From Mycolicibacterium neoaurum ATCC 25795 (GTDB lineage: Bacteria; Actinomycetota; Actinomycetes; Mycobacteriales; Mycobacteriaceae): DNA of 64,000 bases. Position numbers and translations under genes: made by a program. The number at the start of each line of letters is the position of its first letter. Positions within the stretch are counted from its first letter, which is position 1. The stretch spans positions 62,001 to 126,000 of the forward strand of contig NZ_JMDW01000001.1 in assembly GCF_000691525.1 (NCBI RefSeq), given 5' to 3'. Positions 7,506-17,530 of the stretch are shown piece after piece. The notes below the pieces were generated by a model. The model was not told the DNA's origin, searched no databases, and saw nothing but the letters and a program-made list of their open reading frames with translations.

Positions 7506-8498
7506 GTGGATGTCGATGCGTTCGTGCTCGCCCACAGCCCGGCATGGAATCGACTGGAACAGCTGCTGAAGCGGCGGCGCAATCTGACCGGGGCCGAGAT
7601 CGACGAGCTGGTCGACCTGTATCAGCGCGTGTCGACGCACCTTTCGGTGGTGCGCAGTTCCGCCGGGGATGCGGTGTTGATCGCGAGGTTGTCCGGGTTG
7701 GTGGCGCGTTCCCGATCGGCCGTCACCGGGGCGCGGGCGCCGCTGTGGCGCGAGTTCATCCGGTTCTGGACGGTGTCCTTCCCGCTGGTGGCCTATGACT
7801 GTCGACGGTGGTGGCTGGGTTCCGCGCTGGGCTTCCTCGTGGTCGCGATCGTCATCGGATTCTGGGTGGCCGGCAATCCCGAGGTGCGCGCGACGTTGGG
7901 CACACCCGCCGAATTACAGCAGTTGATCAACCACGATTTCGAGGCGTATTACAGCGAGAACCCGGCCGGTTCGTTCGGTCTGCGGGTCTGGGTCAACAAC
8001 GCTTGGGTCGCCGCCCAGTGCATCGCGTTCGCGGTCCTGCTCGGCCTGCCCATTCCATGGGTGCTCTTCCAGAACGCTGCCAACGTCGGGGTGTCGGGCG
8101 GTCTGATGTTCGGCGCCGGCAAGGGAGACCTGTTCCTCGGTTTGATCACCCCGCACGGCCTGCTGGAGTTGACCGCGGTTTTCCTCGCGGCCGCCGCGGG
8201 GATGCGGCTGGGGTGGTCGGTCGTCTCACCCGGTGACCGGCCGCGATCGCAGCTGCTCGCCGAGCGCGGCCGCGCGGTGGTCGCGGTGGCCGGCGGGCTG
8301 GTGGTGGTGCTGCTGATCTCCGGGTTGATCGAGGCGCTGGTCACCCCGTCGCCGCTGCCCACCTGGGCCCGCGTCACCATCGGGATGGTCGCCGAGATCG
8401 CGTTCCTCGGCTATGTCGTGCACTTCGGGAGCGCCGCCCGCCGAGCGGGCCTGACCGGCGATGTCGAGGATGCCCCGGACGTCATTCCGACGGGCTAG
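7506..8498 (+). CDS. SpoIIM-like (stage II sporulation protein M family) membrane protein
   Basis: 330 residues, corresponding to Rv3694c by context. The N-terminal 100 residues are soluble and helical; residues 105-310 hold about five membrane helices, with the [19 protein letters not shown] and [19 protein letters not shown] motifs typical of the family. The start is GTG 7506 ([10 protein letters not shown]), preceded by AGGATCG. It ends in a 4-nt convergent overlap with the DUF58 gene. SpoIIM homologues in non-sporulating bacteria often accompany MoxR/DUF58 genes; their role there is not established. Confidence 0.82.
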   Translation: MDVDAFVLAHSPAWNRLEQLLKRRRNLTGAEIDELVDLYQRVSTHLSVVRSSAGDAVLIARLSGLVARSRSAVTGARAPLWREFIRFWTVSFPLVAYDCRRWWLGSALGFLVVAIVIGFWVAGNPEVRATLGTPAELQQLINHDFEAYYSENPAGSFGLRVWVNNAWVAAQCIAFAVLLGLPIPWVLFQNAANVGVSGGLMFGAGKGDLFLGLITPHGLLELTAVFLAAAAGMRLGWSVVSPGDRPRSQLLAERGRAVVAVAGGLVVVLLISGLIEALVTPSPLPTWARVTIGMVAEIAFLGYVVHFGSAARRAGLTGDVEDAPDVIPTG

Positions 8499-9817
8499 AG
8501 CCGACCGGTGGCCTTCATCGCCAGATAGCGATCGGCCAGTGCGGGCGCGAGATCCTGCGGCGCGGCGTCGATGACGTCGACACCGTGCCTCCGTAACCGG
8601 TCGGCGATGTCTCTGCGGTCGTTGCGGGCGCGTTCGGCCGCCGCCGCGTCGTAGATCTGCGCGGCATCGGAGCGCCCCGCTGCCAACGCATCGACCCGCG
8701 GATCGGTGACGGCGGCGACCATCACCTGGTGGCGCGCCGACAGCTGCGGCAGCACCGGCAACAGGCCCTCATCCAGGGCCGAGGCGTTCAGGTCGGTCAG
8801 CAGCACCACCAGGGCGCGCCGGCGAACGCGCCGCTGCACTGCAGCCACCATCGCCGTCGCATCGGATTCGAGCAGCGCCGGCTCCAGAGGCGCCATCGCC
8901 GAGACCAACTGCGCCAACAGTTCCCGTCGCGAGGCCCCGAACACACCGGCCCGGGTCACCCGATCGTGTGCCAGGAAGTCGACGTGGTCACCGGCCCGCG
9001 AGGCCAGCGCGGCCAACAACAGTGCCGCATCCATCGACCAATCCAGCCGCGGCCATCCCACCGGGTCGGACGACAGCGGGTCCACCCCGATCCGGCCCGC
9101 CGAGGTGCGGCCGGTGTCCAGCACGATGACCACCCGCCGGTCCCGCTCCGGGCGCCAGGTTCGCACCACGACATCACCCCGTCGCGCGGTGGCTCGCCAG
9201 TCGATGGAGCGGACGTCGTCGCCGTCGACATATTCGCGGAGTGTGTCGAATTCGGTGCCCTGCCCGCGGATCAAGACCGGAACCATTCCGTCGAGGTCGC
9301 GCAGTCTGGCCAGCCGCGACGGGAGATGCTTGCGCGACAGGAACGGCGGCAGGACGCGTACCTGCCAGTCGGCGTGCGTCGTGCGCTGGCGCCCGGCCAA
9401 CCCCAACGGGCCTATCGCCCGCACGGTGACATGCGCGGCGTGCTGATCGCCACGGCGCACCGGCGCGAGTTCGGTGGCGATCCAGGCCCGCCCACCGGCG
9501 GGGATATCGAGCCGCTGGACCCGGGGCCGTGCTCGCGCGCTGGGCGCCCAGGCATCACGGATCTGCCCGCGCAGCCGCCGTTTTCCGACGTGGTGAACCT
9601 CGAGCTCGATGTGCACCGGTTGGCCCAGACGGGCGGTGGTGTCCCCGGTGCGCCGCAGCTCCAGCCGGTCGAGGCTCGCGGCCAGCAGCACATCGGCGAC
9701 CAGCATCGTGCCGATCACCACCGCGACGACCACGAACATCGTTGCCGGCCATGGCGAGATGAGCACCGGCAGCACGCCGAGCACTGCCAGCAGTCCGGCC
9801 CGCCCGGTGAGAACCAT
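8495..9817 (-). CDS. DUF58 domain protein of the MoxR cluster (Rv3693-like)
   Basis: 440 residues. Two membrane helices lie near the N-terminus (residues 8-45). The DUF58 core carries the family signature [20 protein letters not shown] at about 200-220, followed by a von Willebrand A-like fold ([10 protein letters not shown], later [10 protein letters not shown]). ATG 9817 overlaps the moxR stop codon (TAATG), so translation is coupled. DUF58 proteins pair with MoxR AAA+ ATPases, which act as chaperones assembling or activating vWA-domain partners at the membrane. Confidence 0.88.
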   Translation of the reverse strand: MVLTGRAGLLAVLGVLPVLISPWPATMFVVVAVVIGTMLVADVLLAASLDRLELRRTGDTTARLGQPVHIELEVHHVGKRRLRGQIRDAWAPSARARPRVQRLDIPAGGRAWIATELAPVRRGDQHAAHVTVRAIGPLGLAGRQRTTHADWQVRVLPPFLSRKHLPSRLARLRDLDGMVPVLIRGQGTEFDTLREYVDGDDVRSIDWRATARRGDVVVRTWRPERDRRVVIVLDTGRTSAGRIGVDPLSSDPVGWPRLDWSMDAALLLAALASRAGDHVDFLAHDRVTRAGVFGASRRELLAQLVSAMAPLEPALLESDATAMVAAVQRRVRRRALVVLLTDLNASALDEGLLPVLPQLSARHQVMVAAVTDPRVDALAAGRSDAAQIYDAAAAERARNDRRDIADRLRRHGVDVIDAAPQDLAPALADRYLAMKATGRL

Positions 9818-10770
9818 TACCGCGGCACCGGCACCGACGCCAGGATTCCGTCCAGCACACCGTCGGCATCGGCACCCTCCAGTTCGGCCTCGGGCCGCAG
9901 CGCGATCCGGTGCCGCAGCGTCGGCCGTGCCATCGCCTTGACATCGTCTGGGGTGACGAAGTCGCGACCCGACAGCCACGCCCAGGATCGTGCGGTGGCC
10001 AGCAGCGCGGTCGCACCGCGCGGTGACACCCCGAGCTGAAGGGCCGGCGATGTCCTGGTGGCACCGGCGATGTCGACGATGTATCCGAGGACCTCCGGTG
10101 CGGCCAGCACCTGGCGCACGGCCGCACGGCCGGCCGCCAGATCTTCCGGACCGGCCACAGCGGTCAGCGCGGAAAGATTGCGGGGATCGAAACCCGTTGC
10201 ATGCCTGTGCAATATCGCGATCTCCTGATCGCGCGGTGGCAGCGGCACATTGAGCTTCAACAGGAATCGGTCCAGCTGCGCCTCGGGCAGCTGATAGGTG
10301 CCCTCGTATTCGACCGGGTTCTGGGTGGCCGCGACGATGAACGGATCGGGCAGCGTGCGCGCCGCGCCGTCGACGGTCACCTGCCGCTCCTCCATGGCCT
10401 CCAACAGCGCCGCCTGGGTCTTGGGCGGAGTGCGGTTGATCTCATCTGCCAGCAGCAGATTGGTGAACACCGGGCCCGCGCGGAAGGCGAACTCGGCGGT
10501 GCGGGCGTCGTAGACCAGCGAACCCGTCACATCGCCGGGCATCAGATCCGGGGTGAACTGCACGCGCGTGAAGTCCAGCCGCAGGGTCGCGGCAAGGCTG
10601 CGTACCAGCAGTGTCTTGGCCACCCCGGGTACGCCCTCGAGTAGAACGTGCCCCCGGCAGAGCAGGGCGATCACCAGCCCGCTGACCACGGCGTCCTGTC
10701 CGACGACGGCCTTGGAGATTTCTGCGCGCAAGGCGAGTAACGCCTCCCGTGCGGCCTCGGGTTGTGTCAC
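9817..10770 (-). CDS. moxR: MoxR family AAA+ ATPase
   Basis: 317 residues. The Walker A variant [10 protein letters not shown] (about residues 41-50), Walker [10 protein letters not shown] and sensor 1 AATQNPVE are all present, followed by the C-terminal lid domain ([15 protein letters not shown]). The start is GTG 10770 ([10 protein letters not shown]), which overlaps the upstream gene by 4 nt. By order this is the Rv3692 (moxR2) equivalent. MoxR ATPases are thought to remodel vWA-type client proteins; the adjacent DUF58 protein is the probable client. Confidence 0.92.
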   Translation of the reverse strand: MTQPEAAREALLALRAEISKAVVGQDAVVSGLVIALLCRGHVLLEGVPGVAKTLLVRSLAATLRLDFTRVQFTPDLMPGDVTGSLVYDARTAEFAFRAGPVFTNLLLADEINRTPPKTQAALLEAMEERQVTVDGAARTLPDPFIVAATQNPVEYEGTYQLPEAQLDRFLLKLNVPLPPRDQEIAILHRHATGFDPRNLSALTAVAGPEDLAAGRAAVRQVLAAPEVLGYIVDIAGATRTSPALQLGVSPRGATALLATARSWAWLSGRDFVTPDDVKAMARPTLRHRIALRPEAELEGADADGVLDGILASVPVPR

Positions 10771-11879
10771 GACTGTGCGACCTGCCTTTCGATATCGTCG
10801 AGTTGCCGTGCCAGCGCGAGCAATTGCTCGTCGGTGCTGGGCGGGGTTCCGAACAGGGTGTGCGACAGCGCCTGCGCGTCGGCTCCGGTGCGACCTCCCA
10901 CCGCTTGAATGATCGCTTCCGGCGACGAGCGCGGACCCAGACCCAGCCGCGGGCGCAATCGGGACAACGTCGCGGTGCGTAGTGCCGCGGCGGCGCGGTC
11001 GCGGGCCCGCCGGGAGCGATACAACCGTGCCCTGCCCTCGACGGTCTCCGACGCCCGCACCACCACGGGTAGTCGCTCGGCGACCAGCGGGCCGAGCCGA
11101 CGCGAACGCCACCAGGCGACCAGCAGCACGGCGAGACCCATCTGCAGCACGGCCCAACCGACCTGCGCCGGTATCAGATCGACCAGGGACGTCGAGCCGG
11201 TCGTCTCCCCCTCGATTCGTTGCGGGGCATACCAGATGACGCGTTGGTGGGTGCCGGAAAGATTCATCGCCAGCGCGGCACTGCCCTGCCCGAGCAGCCC
11301 GGCGTTGGTCATGAAGGTGCTGCTGCCGACGAGGGTCACGGTGCGACCACCGTCCTGGTAGCGCAACAAGGCACCGCCATAACAGCGGGCGGCAGCACCG
11401 TCGTCGGCCCTGGTGAAGGTGTCGCTGAATCCCAGTTGGACATCACCGGCGGTGACTGCTTCGCGGAGATCGCAGTCCGGCCTGCCTCCGAACTCCACCG
11501 TTCCGTCCACGTCGATTCCCGGTGCCAGGTGTTCACGGGTGACACCGGACGGTGCGATGAGCAACCGATCGCCGGGAAGGGTGGCCAACCGGTTCAGAAC
11601 GTCGTCGTCGAGCAGGAAGAACGTCTGGGCGACGGCGATCAACGTGTCGGGACGGGCGGCCGCGGCGACCTCGTCGAGGTCATCGGCCACCACGACATCG
11701 ATACCCTGATCGCGCAGCAGTGCCAGCAGTGCGTACGCGCCGTCGGGTGCGGTCGAGTCGGCCTGCAGCAGCCCGCCCTGACGCGGCGCGGTCAGGTAGG
11801 CGCCCAGCACGGAAACCGCCACGATCAACACGATTGCCAGTCCGATGGTCCGCGCGGTGCGCCAGCGTCGTCTTGTCAT
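10767..11879 (-). CDS. DUF4350 membrane protein of the MoxR cluster (Rv3691-like)
   Basis: 370 residues. There is one N-terminal membrane helix (residues 10-30), an extracytoplasmic Rossmann-like DUF4350 domain with a GATase-like beta-alpha pattern (ADSTAPDGAYALLALLRDQGIDV, then VGSSTFMTNAGLL), and a second membrane helix near 240-260. An Arg-rich cytosolic tail follows. It overlaps its neighbours by 4 nt on both sides. Role unknown; fixed position between MoxR and DUF4129 genes implies a shared complex. Confidence 0.82.
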   Translation of the reverse strand: MTRRRWRTARTIGLAIVLIVAVSVLGAYLTAPRQGGLLQADSTAPDGAYALLALLRDQGIDVVVADDLDEVAAAARPDTLIAVAQTFFLLDDDVLNRLATLPGDRLLIAPSGVTREHLAPGIDVDGTVEFGGRPDCDLREAVTAGDVQLGFSDTFTRADDGAAARCYGGALLRYQDGGRTVTLVGSSTFMTNAGLLGQGSAALAMNLSGTHQRVIWYAPQRIEGETTGSTSLVDLIPAQVGWAVLQMGLAVLLVAWWRSRRLGPLVAERLPVVVRASETVEGRARLYRSRRARDRAAAALRTATLSRLRPRLGLGPRSSPEAIIQAVGGRTGADAQALSHTLFGTPPSTDEQLLALARQLDDIERQVAQS

Positions 11880-12475
11880 CGGGTCCGGCCTCCGCGCAGG
11901 CGCTCGTCGAGTTCGACGATCTGGTGGTACTCCTCGGCGCTGCCCGGTCGGTCGCCGTAGCTGACTCCGTTGAATGTCTCGGCCGCCGAGGAGAATTCGA
12001 CCCGAAGTTCGGGACGCGCGGCGCCGGCGGCGACGGCCAGTTCGGTGGCGGTGCGGCCCGGAATGGGGTCAAGGGCGCCGATCTCTTCGAGTTCACGTGC
12101 CACCGCACGCAGTCGGTGACGTATCGCCGATGTCCAGTCGCCCTGCGCGGCAGCGGTATCGGCGGTCGAGCGATGCTGGGCGGCACTGCGGTTGCGGTCG
12201 GTCAGCACGGCGGCGTGGCCGTCTCTGGTCGACCGCATGGTCCGCCGGGCCACCCGGACGATGACGATGATGGCGACGACGGTGAGGATCACGAACAGCG
12301 CCAATGTGATCCAGCCGCCGGGTAGCCAGTCGCTGCTGGAGAACGCCTTGTACAGCAACTCGTCGATCCAGCCCGTCAGGCGGTCGGTCAGCGACGGTCT
12401 GGGATAGATCGGTTTGAGGAGCTCGTGCTGTGCGGCGTCATGTGCGGCGTCGCCGTCGATATTCAGGCCGGTCAC
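11876..12475 (-). CDS. DUF4129 single-pass protein of the MoxR cluster (Rv3690-like)
   Basis: 199 residues starting at GTG 12475. There is one membrane helix at about residues 55-75 (WITLALFVILTVVAIIVIV). The C-terminal DUF4129 domain (WTSAIRHRLRAVARELEEIGALDPIPGRTATELA) is the typical cytosolic module found with MoxR and transglutaminase-like proteins. ATGA overlap with the next gene and a 4-bp gap to the upstream gene place it in a five-gene transcription unit. Confidence 0.82.
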   Translation of the reverse strand: MTGLNIDGDAAHDAAQHELLKPIYPRPSLTDRLTGWIDELLYKAFSSSDWLPGGWITLALFVILTVVAIIVIVRVARRTMRSTRDGHAAVLTDRNRSAAQHRSTADTAAAQGDWTSAIRHRLRAVARELEEIGALDPIPGRTATELAVAAGAARPELRVEFSSAAETFNGVSYGDRPGSAEEYHQIVELDERLRGGRTR

Positions 12476-12479
12476 GGTG

Positions 12480-13520
12480 TCAGGGGTGTCGGGTCAGCCA
12501 GAGGTGATCGGTCGAATTGTCCGGTGCGGCCGGGGTGTAACCGGCCCCGGTCTGGAGGACCAGGTCGAAGGCCTCGGCGCGGATGCGCCGGTCGGTGTAC
12601 TGCAGTACCACCACACCGGCGGTGAACGGCGCGGTCAGGATCTGCCCGATGGCGGCACCGACCGTCGTCAGCACCAGCCCGGTGAAGATTGCCCCGGAGC
12701 CGTCCGGGCCGGCCATGCCGATGAGGACCTGCCCGCCGATGGTGAACGGCACGGACACCGCGCCGGCGATGATCCCGGCCAGCAGCATGGCCAGCAGGCG
12801 GATGCCGAAGACCCGCCAGAAGTCGTGGCGCACCAGGGCGAACGACCGCTCGATCGCGGCGATGACCGGTAACCGCTCCAGCACGACCAGCGTGGGCGTG
12901 AAACTCAGTTTGGTGAACACGAAGGACAGCCCGACGATCATGCCGAGCACCAGTGGGATGCCGACGAAGAAGGCGATCCAGCCGTTGAGGGCGATCGCGA
13001 CGACGGCGATGATGCCGGCGACCGCGGCGACCAGTAGACCGACGCCGAGGGTCTCCAGCGCTGTGACACCGAGGAGTGGAAGGAGCCGGGGACGTAGTCG
13101 TTGCCATGCCTCGCCGGCGGTGATGCCCGCACCGAAGATGGCTCGACCGATGATCACGGTGAGCATACCGCTGAGCAGGATGGCGGCGATCCAGGTCGCC
13201 AGTACGCCGGCGAGGCTGCCGATGACGGAGCCGGCCAGCAGCGCGGCATCGTCGTACTGACCGGTGATGCCTGCGGGGTCGAGCGCCCCGCCGGAGGCCA
13301 GCGGCCACACCTGCAGTGCGAAGGACAACAGCTGGGATGCCAGCACCACGATGGTCGTGAGACCGAGTGTGGTTTTCGGATTCGACCGGATGTAGCCGAA
13401 TGCGCCGTTGAGGATGTCCGAGAGGTTCAGCGGTCGCAGCGGGATGATGCCGGGCTGAAATGCTTGCAGCGGTGGTGGCGCAGGGTAGTACGGCTGATGT
13501 CCGCCCGCGGTGCCGGTCAT
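12480..13520 (-). CDS. Polytopic membrane protein, glycerophosphodiester phosphodiesterase membrane-domain type (Rv3689-like)
   Basis: 346 residues with six predicted membrane helices after a Pro/Tyr-rich cytosolic N-terminus. The region ILNGAFGYIRSNPKTTLGLT is characteristic of the GPDPase membrane-domain family; no phosphodiesterase active site is present. ATG 13520 is preferred because AGGATGG precedes it at good distance; ATG 13529 has its purine run directly adjacent. First gene of the MoxR operon. Confidence 0.78.
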   Translation of the reverse strand: MTGTAGGHQPYYPAPPPLQAFQPGIIPLRPLNLSDILNGAFGYIRSNPKTTLGLTTIVVLASQLLSFALQVWPLASGGALDPAGITGQYDDAALLAGSVIGSLAGVLATWIAAILLSGMLTVIIGRAIFGAGITAGEAWQRLRPRLLPLLGVTALETLGVGLLVAAVAGIIAVVAIALNGWIAFFVGIPLVLGMIVGLSFVFTKLSFTPTLVVLERLPVIAAIERSFALVRHDFWRVFGIRLLAMLLAGIIAGAVSVPFTIGGQVLIGMAGPDGSGAIFTGLVLTTVGAAIGQILTAPFTAGVVVLQYTDRRIRAEAFDLVLQTGAGYTPAAPDNSTDHLWLTRHP

Positions 13521-13552
13521 GGGAACCATCCTGCCTGGGCGGGCGGCCGGTG

Positions 13553-13768
13553 TCAGGAAGCGGGTGGGGCGGACTTCAAAGCGGCGAAGGCGCGGCGCTC
13601 GACGAGCAGGGCGATGTAGTCGCGCACGGCACTCTCGAGGAAGTGCTGATGGGCCGCGGCAACCGTGGTGCGAATCGTGTCGGCGGGAACATCGGTGAAC
13701 TGTTTGACCAGACGATCCTCAACCGCGGCGATTTGTTCACTTTCCGGCAACTTCAGCACGGCGATCAT
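13553..13768 (-). CDS. Small helical protein, three-helix-bundle type
   Basis: 71 residues, all predicted helical (SEQIAAVEDRLVKQF, then RTTVAAAHQHFLES, then VRDYIALLVERRAFAAL). It resembles the short mycobacterial proteins annotated as three-helix bundle dimerisation domain. There is no signal, membrane segment or catalytic motif. It lies 33 bp upstream of the MoxR-cluster membrane protein gene on the same strand, so it may share its promoter. Confidence 0.62.
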   Translation of the reverse strand: MIAVLKLPESEQIAAVEDRLVKQFTDVPADTIRTTVAAAHQHFLESAVRDYIALLVERRAFAALKSAPPAS

Positions 13769-13828
13769 CTTTCTCGACGGTCGACGGCACGGTCAAGGTG
13801 TCGGACTCGGCACGTGCCGAGGCGTTGC

Positions 13829-14617
13829 TCACAACCGCCACAAGGCCTGTTGGCTGGTGTTGGCGATGAGCGCACCCGCGACGTCATAGAACCCGCCGAC
13901 CACCAATCCGCGCGAGTGACTGTTGCCCAGCGAATCGACCTCGTAGCTGTGCCACTGGCCGGGATCGAACGGCCGATGGAACCACACCGAGTGGTCCAGG
14001 CTGGTTGCGAAGCCCACGCCCGGTGTGAACGGCGTGCCCGGTGGCCGGGCTGCGGGGACCGGGCCGATATCGGATATGAACGTCAGGGTGCACGCCCTGA
14101 TCAGGGGATCGTCCTCGATCGGGCCGCGACTGCGAATCCAGAAGGGCGGCAGCACGAACCGTGTGGTGTCTGCGGGATCACAGCGCAGTTCCAGCCAGTC
14201 GGCGAAGTCCAGGTCCGGTGTCTTGGGGACGGCGACTTCCAGCGGCACGCCGGGTGGCCTGGGTGGGTGCCAGTCCGCGCCGTCCTCGGGGATCTGGAAG
14301 GACGCGATCATCTCCAGGATGACCTTGCCGTTCTGACGTGCGGTCACCCGGCGGGTGTCGAAGGACCGGCCGTCGCGGGTTCGTTCGACTTCCAATTCCA
14401 CGTCGACACCGAACTCACCACCGCGCACGAAGTACGCGTGCAATGACTGAGGATATTTGCCCGGATCGACGGTCGCTCCGGCCGCGCCGAGCGCCTGGGC
14501 GGCGATGAGACCGCCGAACAGCCGCATACCGGGTACACCCAGCTGCGGGGCCAGGAACAGGTCACCGTCACGGTCGAAATCGAGGAGGGCGGCCATCCAA
14601 CTCGGTTCGGTCATCAT
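13829..14617 (-). CDS. Acyl-CoA thioesterase, TesB family
   Basis: 262 residues forming a double hot-dog fold. Typical TesB elements are seen: FGGLIAAQALGAA near the N-terminus, the Asp in TLTFISDIGPV, the strongly conserved SLDHSVWFHRPF in the second hot-dog, and a Gln (SQQALWRL) at the C-terminus. It hydrolyses acyl-CoA to fatty acid and CoA. The start is one of two tandem ATGs (14617 or 14614). A short inverted repeat directly upstream (14627-14642) suggests TetR-type control, and no regulator gene is adjacent. Confidence 0.86.
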   Translation of the reverse strand: MMTEPSWMAALLDFDRDGDLFLAPQLGVPGMRLFGGLIAAQALGAAGATVDPGKYPQSLHAYFVRGGEFGVDVELEVERTRDGRSFDTRRVTARQNGKVILEMIASFQIPEDGADWHPPRPPGVPLEVAVPKTPDLDFADWLELRCDPADTTRFVLPPFWIRSRGPIEDDPLIRACTLTFISDIGPVPAARPPGTPFTPGVGFATSLDHSVWFHRPFDPGQWHSYEVDSLGNSHSRGLVVGGFYDVAGALIANTSQQALWRL

Positions 14618-14626
14618 CGAACTGTA

Positions 14627-14642
14627 CCAACCGTTTGGTTGG
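14627..14642. promoter_or_regulatory. Inverted repeat directly upstream of the thioesterase gene
   Basis: CCAACC (14627-14632), four bases GTTT, then GGTTGG (14637-14642). It starts 10 bp from the thioesterase start codon, so a bound repressor would block initiation. The form is common for TetR-family operators of lipid genes. Confidence 0.4.
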
Positions 14643-14674
14643 GGGCTGGAAGTCCGGTTCAGGTCACTTGGTGA

Positions 14675-16153
14675 CTAGTGGTCTCCATGCCCGCGTTGGG
14701 GTATCGGCGGCTGCGGCACGACAGGGTAGTCACCGGTGTACCCGAGGCGTTGCTGGGCCATGGTCATGACCTTGCTGCGCACCGCGTACCAGCCCGCCAC
14801 CAGCATCGGTCCGATCACCAGGATCGCGATCAGATTCCAGATGTTCTCGTAACACATCAGCGCGGTCACCGCAGCGAGGAAGGCCAGCGTCGCGTAACTG
14901 GTGTACGGCGTGCCAGGGAGTCGGAACTTCGGTCGCGTCAAGATGCCCTTGCGCTCCCAGCGCCACAGTTGGATCTGACAGGCCATGATCATCGCCCAGG
15001 TCGAGATGATGCCCAAGGCGGACAGATCGAGCGCGATGTTGAAGGCCTCTTCTGGGACGAACAGGTTGAGCACCACGCCGAGCAAGGTGAGCACGCCGGT
15101 CAGTGCGATACCGCCGAAAGGCACACCGTTTCGGTTCATGACGCCGGTGAACGACGGTGCGGAACCGTTCATGGCCATCGAGCGCAGGATGCGCCCGGTG
15201 GAGTACAGGCCGGCATTGAGGCTGGACATCGCCGCTGTCAGCACGACGAGGTTCATGATGCCGCCGGCCGCCGGCACCCCGATCTTGGAGAAGAAGGTGA
15301 CAAATGGGCTCTCGCCGGCACGGTAGGTGGTGTAGGGCAACAGCAGCGCCAGCAGGATCAGCGATCCGACGTAGAACACGGCAATGCGCAGGATCACCGA
15401 GTTTATGGCACGGGGCATCACCTTGGCCGGCTCGGCGGTCTCGCCGGCCGCGATGCCGACCAATTCGACTGCGGCATAGGCGAAAATGACGCCGGAGGTG
15501 ACGATCACCAAGGAGAACATCCCGGTGGGCAGCAATCCGCCGTTATCGCTGATGACGCTGAAACCGGTTGTCGCCCCTTCGATTTCGAAACGACCGGCCA
15601 AGAACACTATCCCGACGACCAGGAACGTCACCAGTGCCGCCACCTTGATGATCGACGCCCAGAACTCCATCTCGCCGAACAGTTTCACCGAGATGATGTT
15701 CATGGTGAGAACGATGCCCAGTGCGATCAGGGCGATGAGCCACTGCGGTATCGCCTCGAACATGCCCCAGAAGTGCACGTAGAGCGCCACCGCGGTCACG
15801 TCGACGATGGCGGTTGCGGCCCAGTTGAAGAAGTACAACCACCCGGTCACGAATGCCGTCTTCTCCCCGAAGAACTCGCGTGCGTAGGAGACGAAGGATC
15901 CCGACGAGGGGCGATGGAGTACCAGCTCACCGAGGGCCCGCATGATGAAGAAGACGAAAACGCCGCAGAACGCGTACACCAGGAACAGTCCTGGCCCGGC
16001 ATCATGTAGCCGGCTACCGGCGCCCATGAAGAGGCCGGTGCCGATGGCCCCGCCGATGGCGATCATCTGGATCTGACGTGGTTTGAGGGATTTGTGGTAC
16101 CCCTCCTCCTCATGTGCCAGTGCCGAATTGTCATACGTGGCATCGGTCGACAT
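14675..16153 (-). CDS. Amino-acid permease, AnsP-like (APC superfamily)
   Basis: 492 residues with 12 predicted helices. The first helix carries the substrate-contact motif [14 protein letters not shown], and the family motif [19 protein letters not shown] follows helix 2. By recall it is closest to mycobacterial asparagine permeases AnsP1/AnsP2, so L-asparagine uptake is the best guess, with GABA or other amino acids possible. AGGGAG precedes ATG 16153. The GTCAC-TTG-GTGAC dyad at 14663-14675 overlaps its stop codon. Confidence 0.87.
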   Translation of the reverse strand: MSTDATYDNSALAHEEEGYHKSLKPRQIQMIAIGGAIGTGLFMGAGSRLHDAGPGLFLVYAFCGVFVFFIMRALGELVLHRPSSGSFVSYAREFFGEKTAFVTGWLYFFNWAATAIVDVTAVALYVHFWGMFEAIPQWLIALIALGIVLTMNIISVKLFGEMEFWASIIKVAALVTFLVVGIVFLAGRFEIEGATTGFSVISDNGGLLPTGMFSLVIVTSGVIFAYAAVELVGIAAGETAEPAKVMPRAINSVILRIAVFYVGSLILLALLLPYTTYRAGESPFVTFFSKIGVPAAGGIMNLVVLTAAMSSLNAGLYSTGRILRSMAMNGSAPSFTGVMNRNGVPFGGIALTGVLTLLGVVLNLFVPEEAFNIALDLSALGIISTWAMIMACQIQLWRWERKGILTRPKFRLPGTPYTSYATLAFLAAVTALMCYENIWNLIAILVIGPMLVAGWYAVRSKVMTMAQQRLGYTGDYPVVPQPPIPQRGHGDH

Positions 16154-16265
16154 ATCGCTCCCTGGATGTATCGGTCTTCGACGCTCACCGTTGGGCGCGG
16201 GGTGTACTGGCCAGAGCGTATGCCCGGTCGACAGGCGCCGAAACTTTCAGCGTGTAAACATTGTG

Positions 16266-17150
16266 CTAACTGGCGCCACCGGTCGGGATGTCGCGCAACG
16301 TGTGAACGACGATCCCGGCGAACTCTGTGCACGAGTCATAGCGGGCTGCAGGGCTTTTCGCCAGTGCCTTGGCGAAAACCGAATCGAGGCTGCGGGGCAG
16401 CCATCGGCGCCGGCCACTCAACCGCGGTGGTGAATCATTCAGGTGCGCAAAGGTTATGGCGAAAGCGGTGGGTCGGGGGTACGGCGGCAATCCGGTGAGC
16501 CATTCGAGCACGGTGGCGGCGAACGCGTACAAGTCTGTTGCGGGCGAGAGCTGTTCACCGGTGAGCAGCTCGGGTGCGGCGTAGAATATCGATCCGCTGA
16601 TGCGGCCGTTGCGGGGTAGTGCTGACACCTCGTCGATGATCTGCGCGATGCCGAAATCACTGAGATAGGCGTCGAGGCGGTCGGTGGTGAGCAGGACATT
16701 CGTGGGTTTGACATCGCGGTGCAACACGTCCATCGAATGGGCGTAGTCCAACGCTTCGGCGATCTGGGTGCAGGCGCGCAACACCGCGGCGGCGTCCGCG
16801 TCGGTGGCGGGCGCGGGGACCAGTACCGAGGAGTCCGGTCCGTCGATGTATTGCATCGCCATCCATGGCGTCGACGGCTCCGTGGGCAGCGTGCCCATCT
16901 CGTACATGGCGACGATATGCGGGTGGGTGAGCGCGGCGGCCAGTGTGAACTCTCTGGCAAAACGTTCCCGGGCGCGGTCGGCGGCGGCCGGGTCGGCGCG
17001 CAGCACCTTCAGTGCGACAGGTCCGGACGGGCCGAGCGCGCGATAGACATCGGCGCTCGAGCCCCTGCCGAGCAACGTGTCGATGGTGTAGCGCCGACGC
17101 TCCCCGTCCTCGCACTCGGCGCCGGCGATGATGTCACCGGTGCGGAACAC
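16266..17150 (-). CDS. Soluble Ser/Thr protein kinase (Hanks type)
   Basis: 294 residues, only a kinase domain. The P-loop GRGSSADVY (28-36), Lys48 in VALKVL, Glu67, catalytic loop HRDVKPTN (144-151), DFG (165-167) and APE (192-194) are intact, so it should be active. The start is GTG 17150. There is no transmembrane helix or sensor domain, in contrast to most mycobacterial Pkn proteins. The activation segment has Ser but no Thr. It lies 112 bp upstream of the permease gene on the same strand, downstream of tRNA-Pro and its terminator. Activation route and targets are unknown. Confidence 0.88.
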   Translation of the reverse strand: MFRTGDIIAGAECEDGERRRYTIDTLLGRGSSADVYRALGPSGPVALKVLRADPAAADRARERFAREFTLAAALTHPHIVAMYEMGTLPTEPSTPWMAMQYIDGPDSSVLVPAPATDADAAAVLRACTQIAEALDYAHSMDVLHRDVKPTNVLLTTDRLDAYLSDFGIAQIIDEVSALPRNGRISGSIFYAAPELLTGEQLSPATDLYAFAATVLEWLTGLPPYPRPTAFAITFAHLNDSPPRLSGRRRWLPRSLDSVFAKALAKSPAARYDSCTEFAGIVVHTLRDIPTGGAS

Positions 17151-17210
17151 AGGCCAAGGGTATGCGCGTCCGGATGCCTTCGCAGGGCGGCATCACAGCG
17201 GGGTGGCATG

Positions 17211-17243
17211 AAAAAGGCCCTGACCGATCTCCCGGTCAGGGCC
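17211..17243 (-). terminator. Intrinsic terminator downstream of tRNA-Pro
   Basis: On the minus strand GGCCCTGACCG, a six-base loop and CGGTCAGGGCC form a perfect 11-bp stem (17243-17216), followed by five T (17215-17211). It stands 13 nt after the tRNA 3' end and ahead of the kinase gene. Confidence 0.93.
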
Positions 17244-17255
17244 TACTTCTGCGAG

Positions 17256-17329
17256 TCGGGGTGGCGGGATTTGAACCCACGACCTCTTCGTCCCGAACGA
17301 AGCACGCTACCAAGCTGCGCCACACCCCG
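17256..17329 (-). tRNA. tRNA-Pro (anticodon CGG)
   Basis: A 74-nt cloverleaf: acceptor CGGGGTG pairs with CACCCCG, discriminator A, anticodon stem CTTCG/CGAAG around loop TTCGGGA, and T-arm with GGTTCAAATCC. The anticodon CGG reads CCG. CCA is not encoded. A candidate -10 (TACGCT, 17349-17344) lies 15 nt upstream. Confidence 0.96.
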
Positions 17330-17530
17330 AGTGAAGCCACGACAGCGTATCGCACCGGGTGGCCGGAAAGCCAAACGGCCTCCCGAGGCTGGGGAGCGGG
17401 GTTTCGAATGCGTGCCGAACGGGGCATCCACGAGCTTGAAGCAGGTTCCGGGAAGCAACCGACGCCCACCCGGCGTTGTACCACCCGAAGGACACCGTCG
17501 GGGGCGTCCGCACACAGAAACGAGGCCGAT

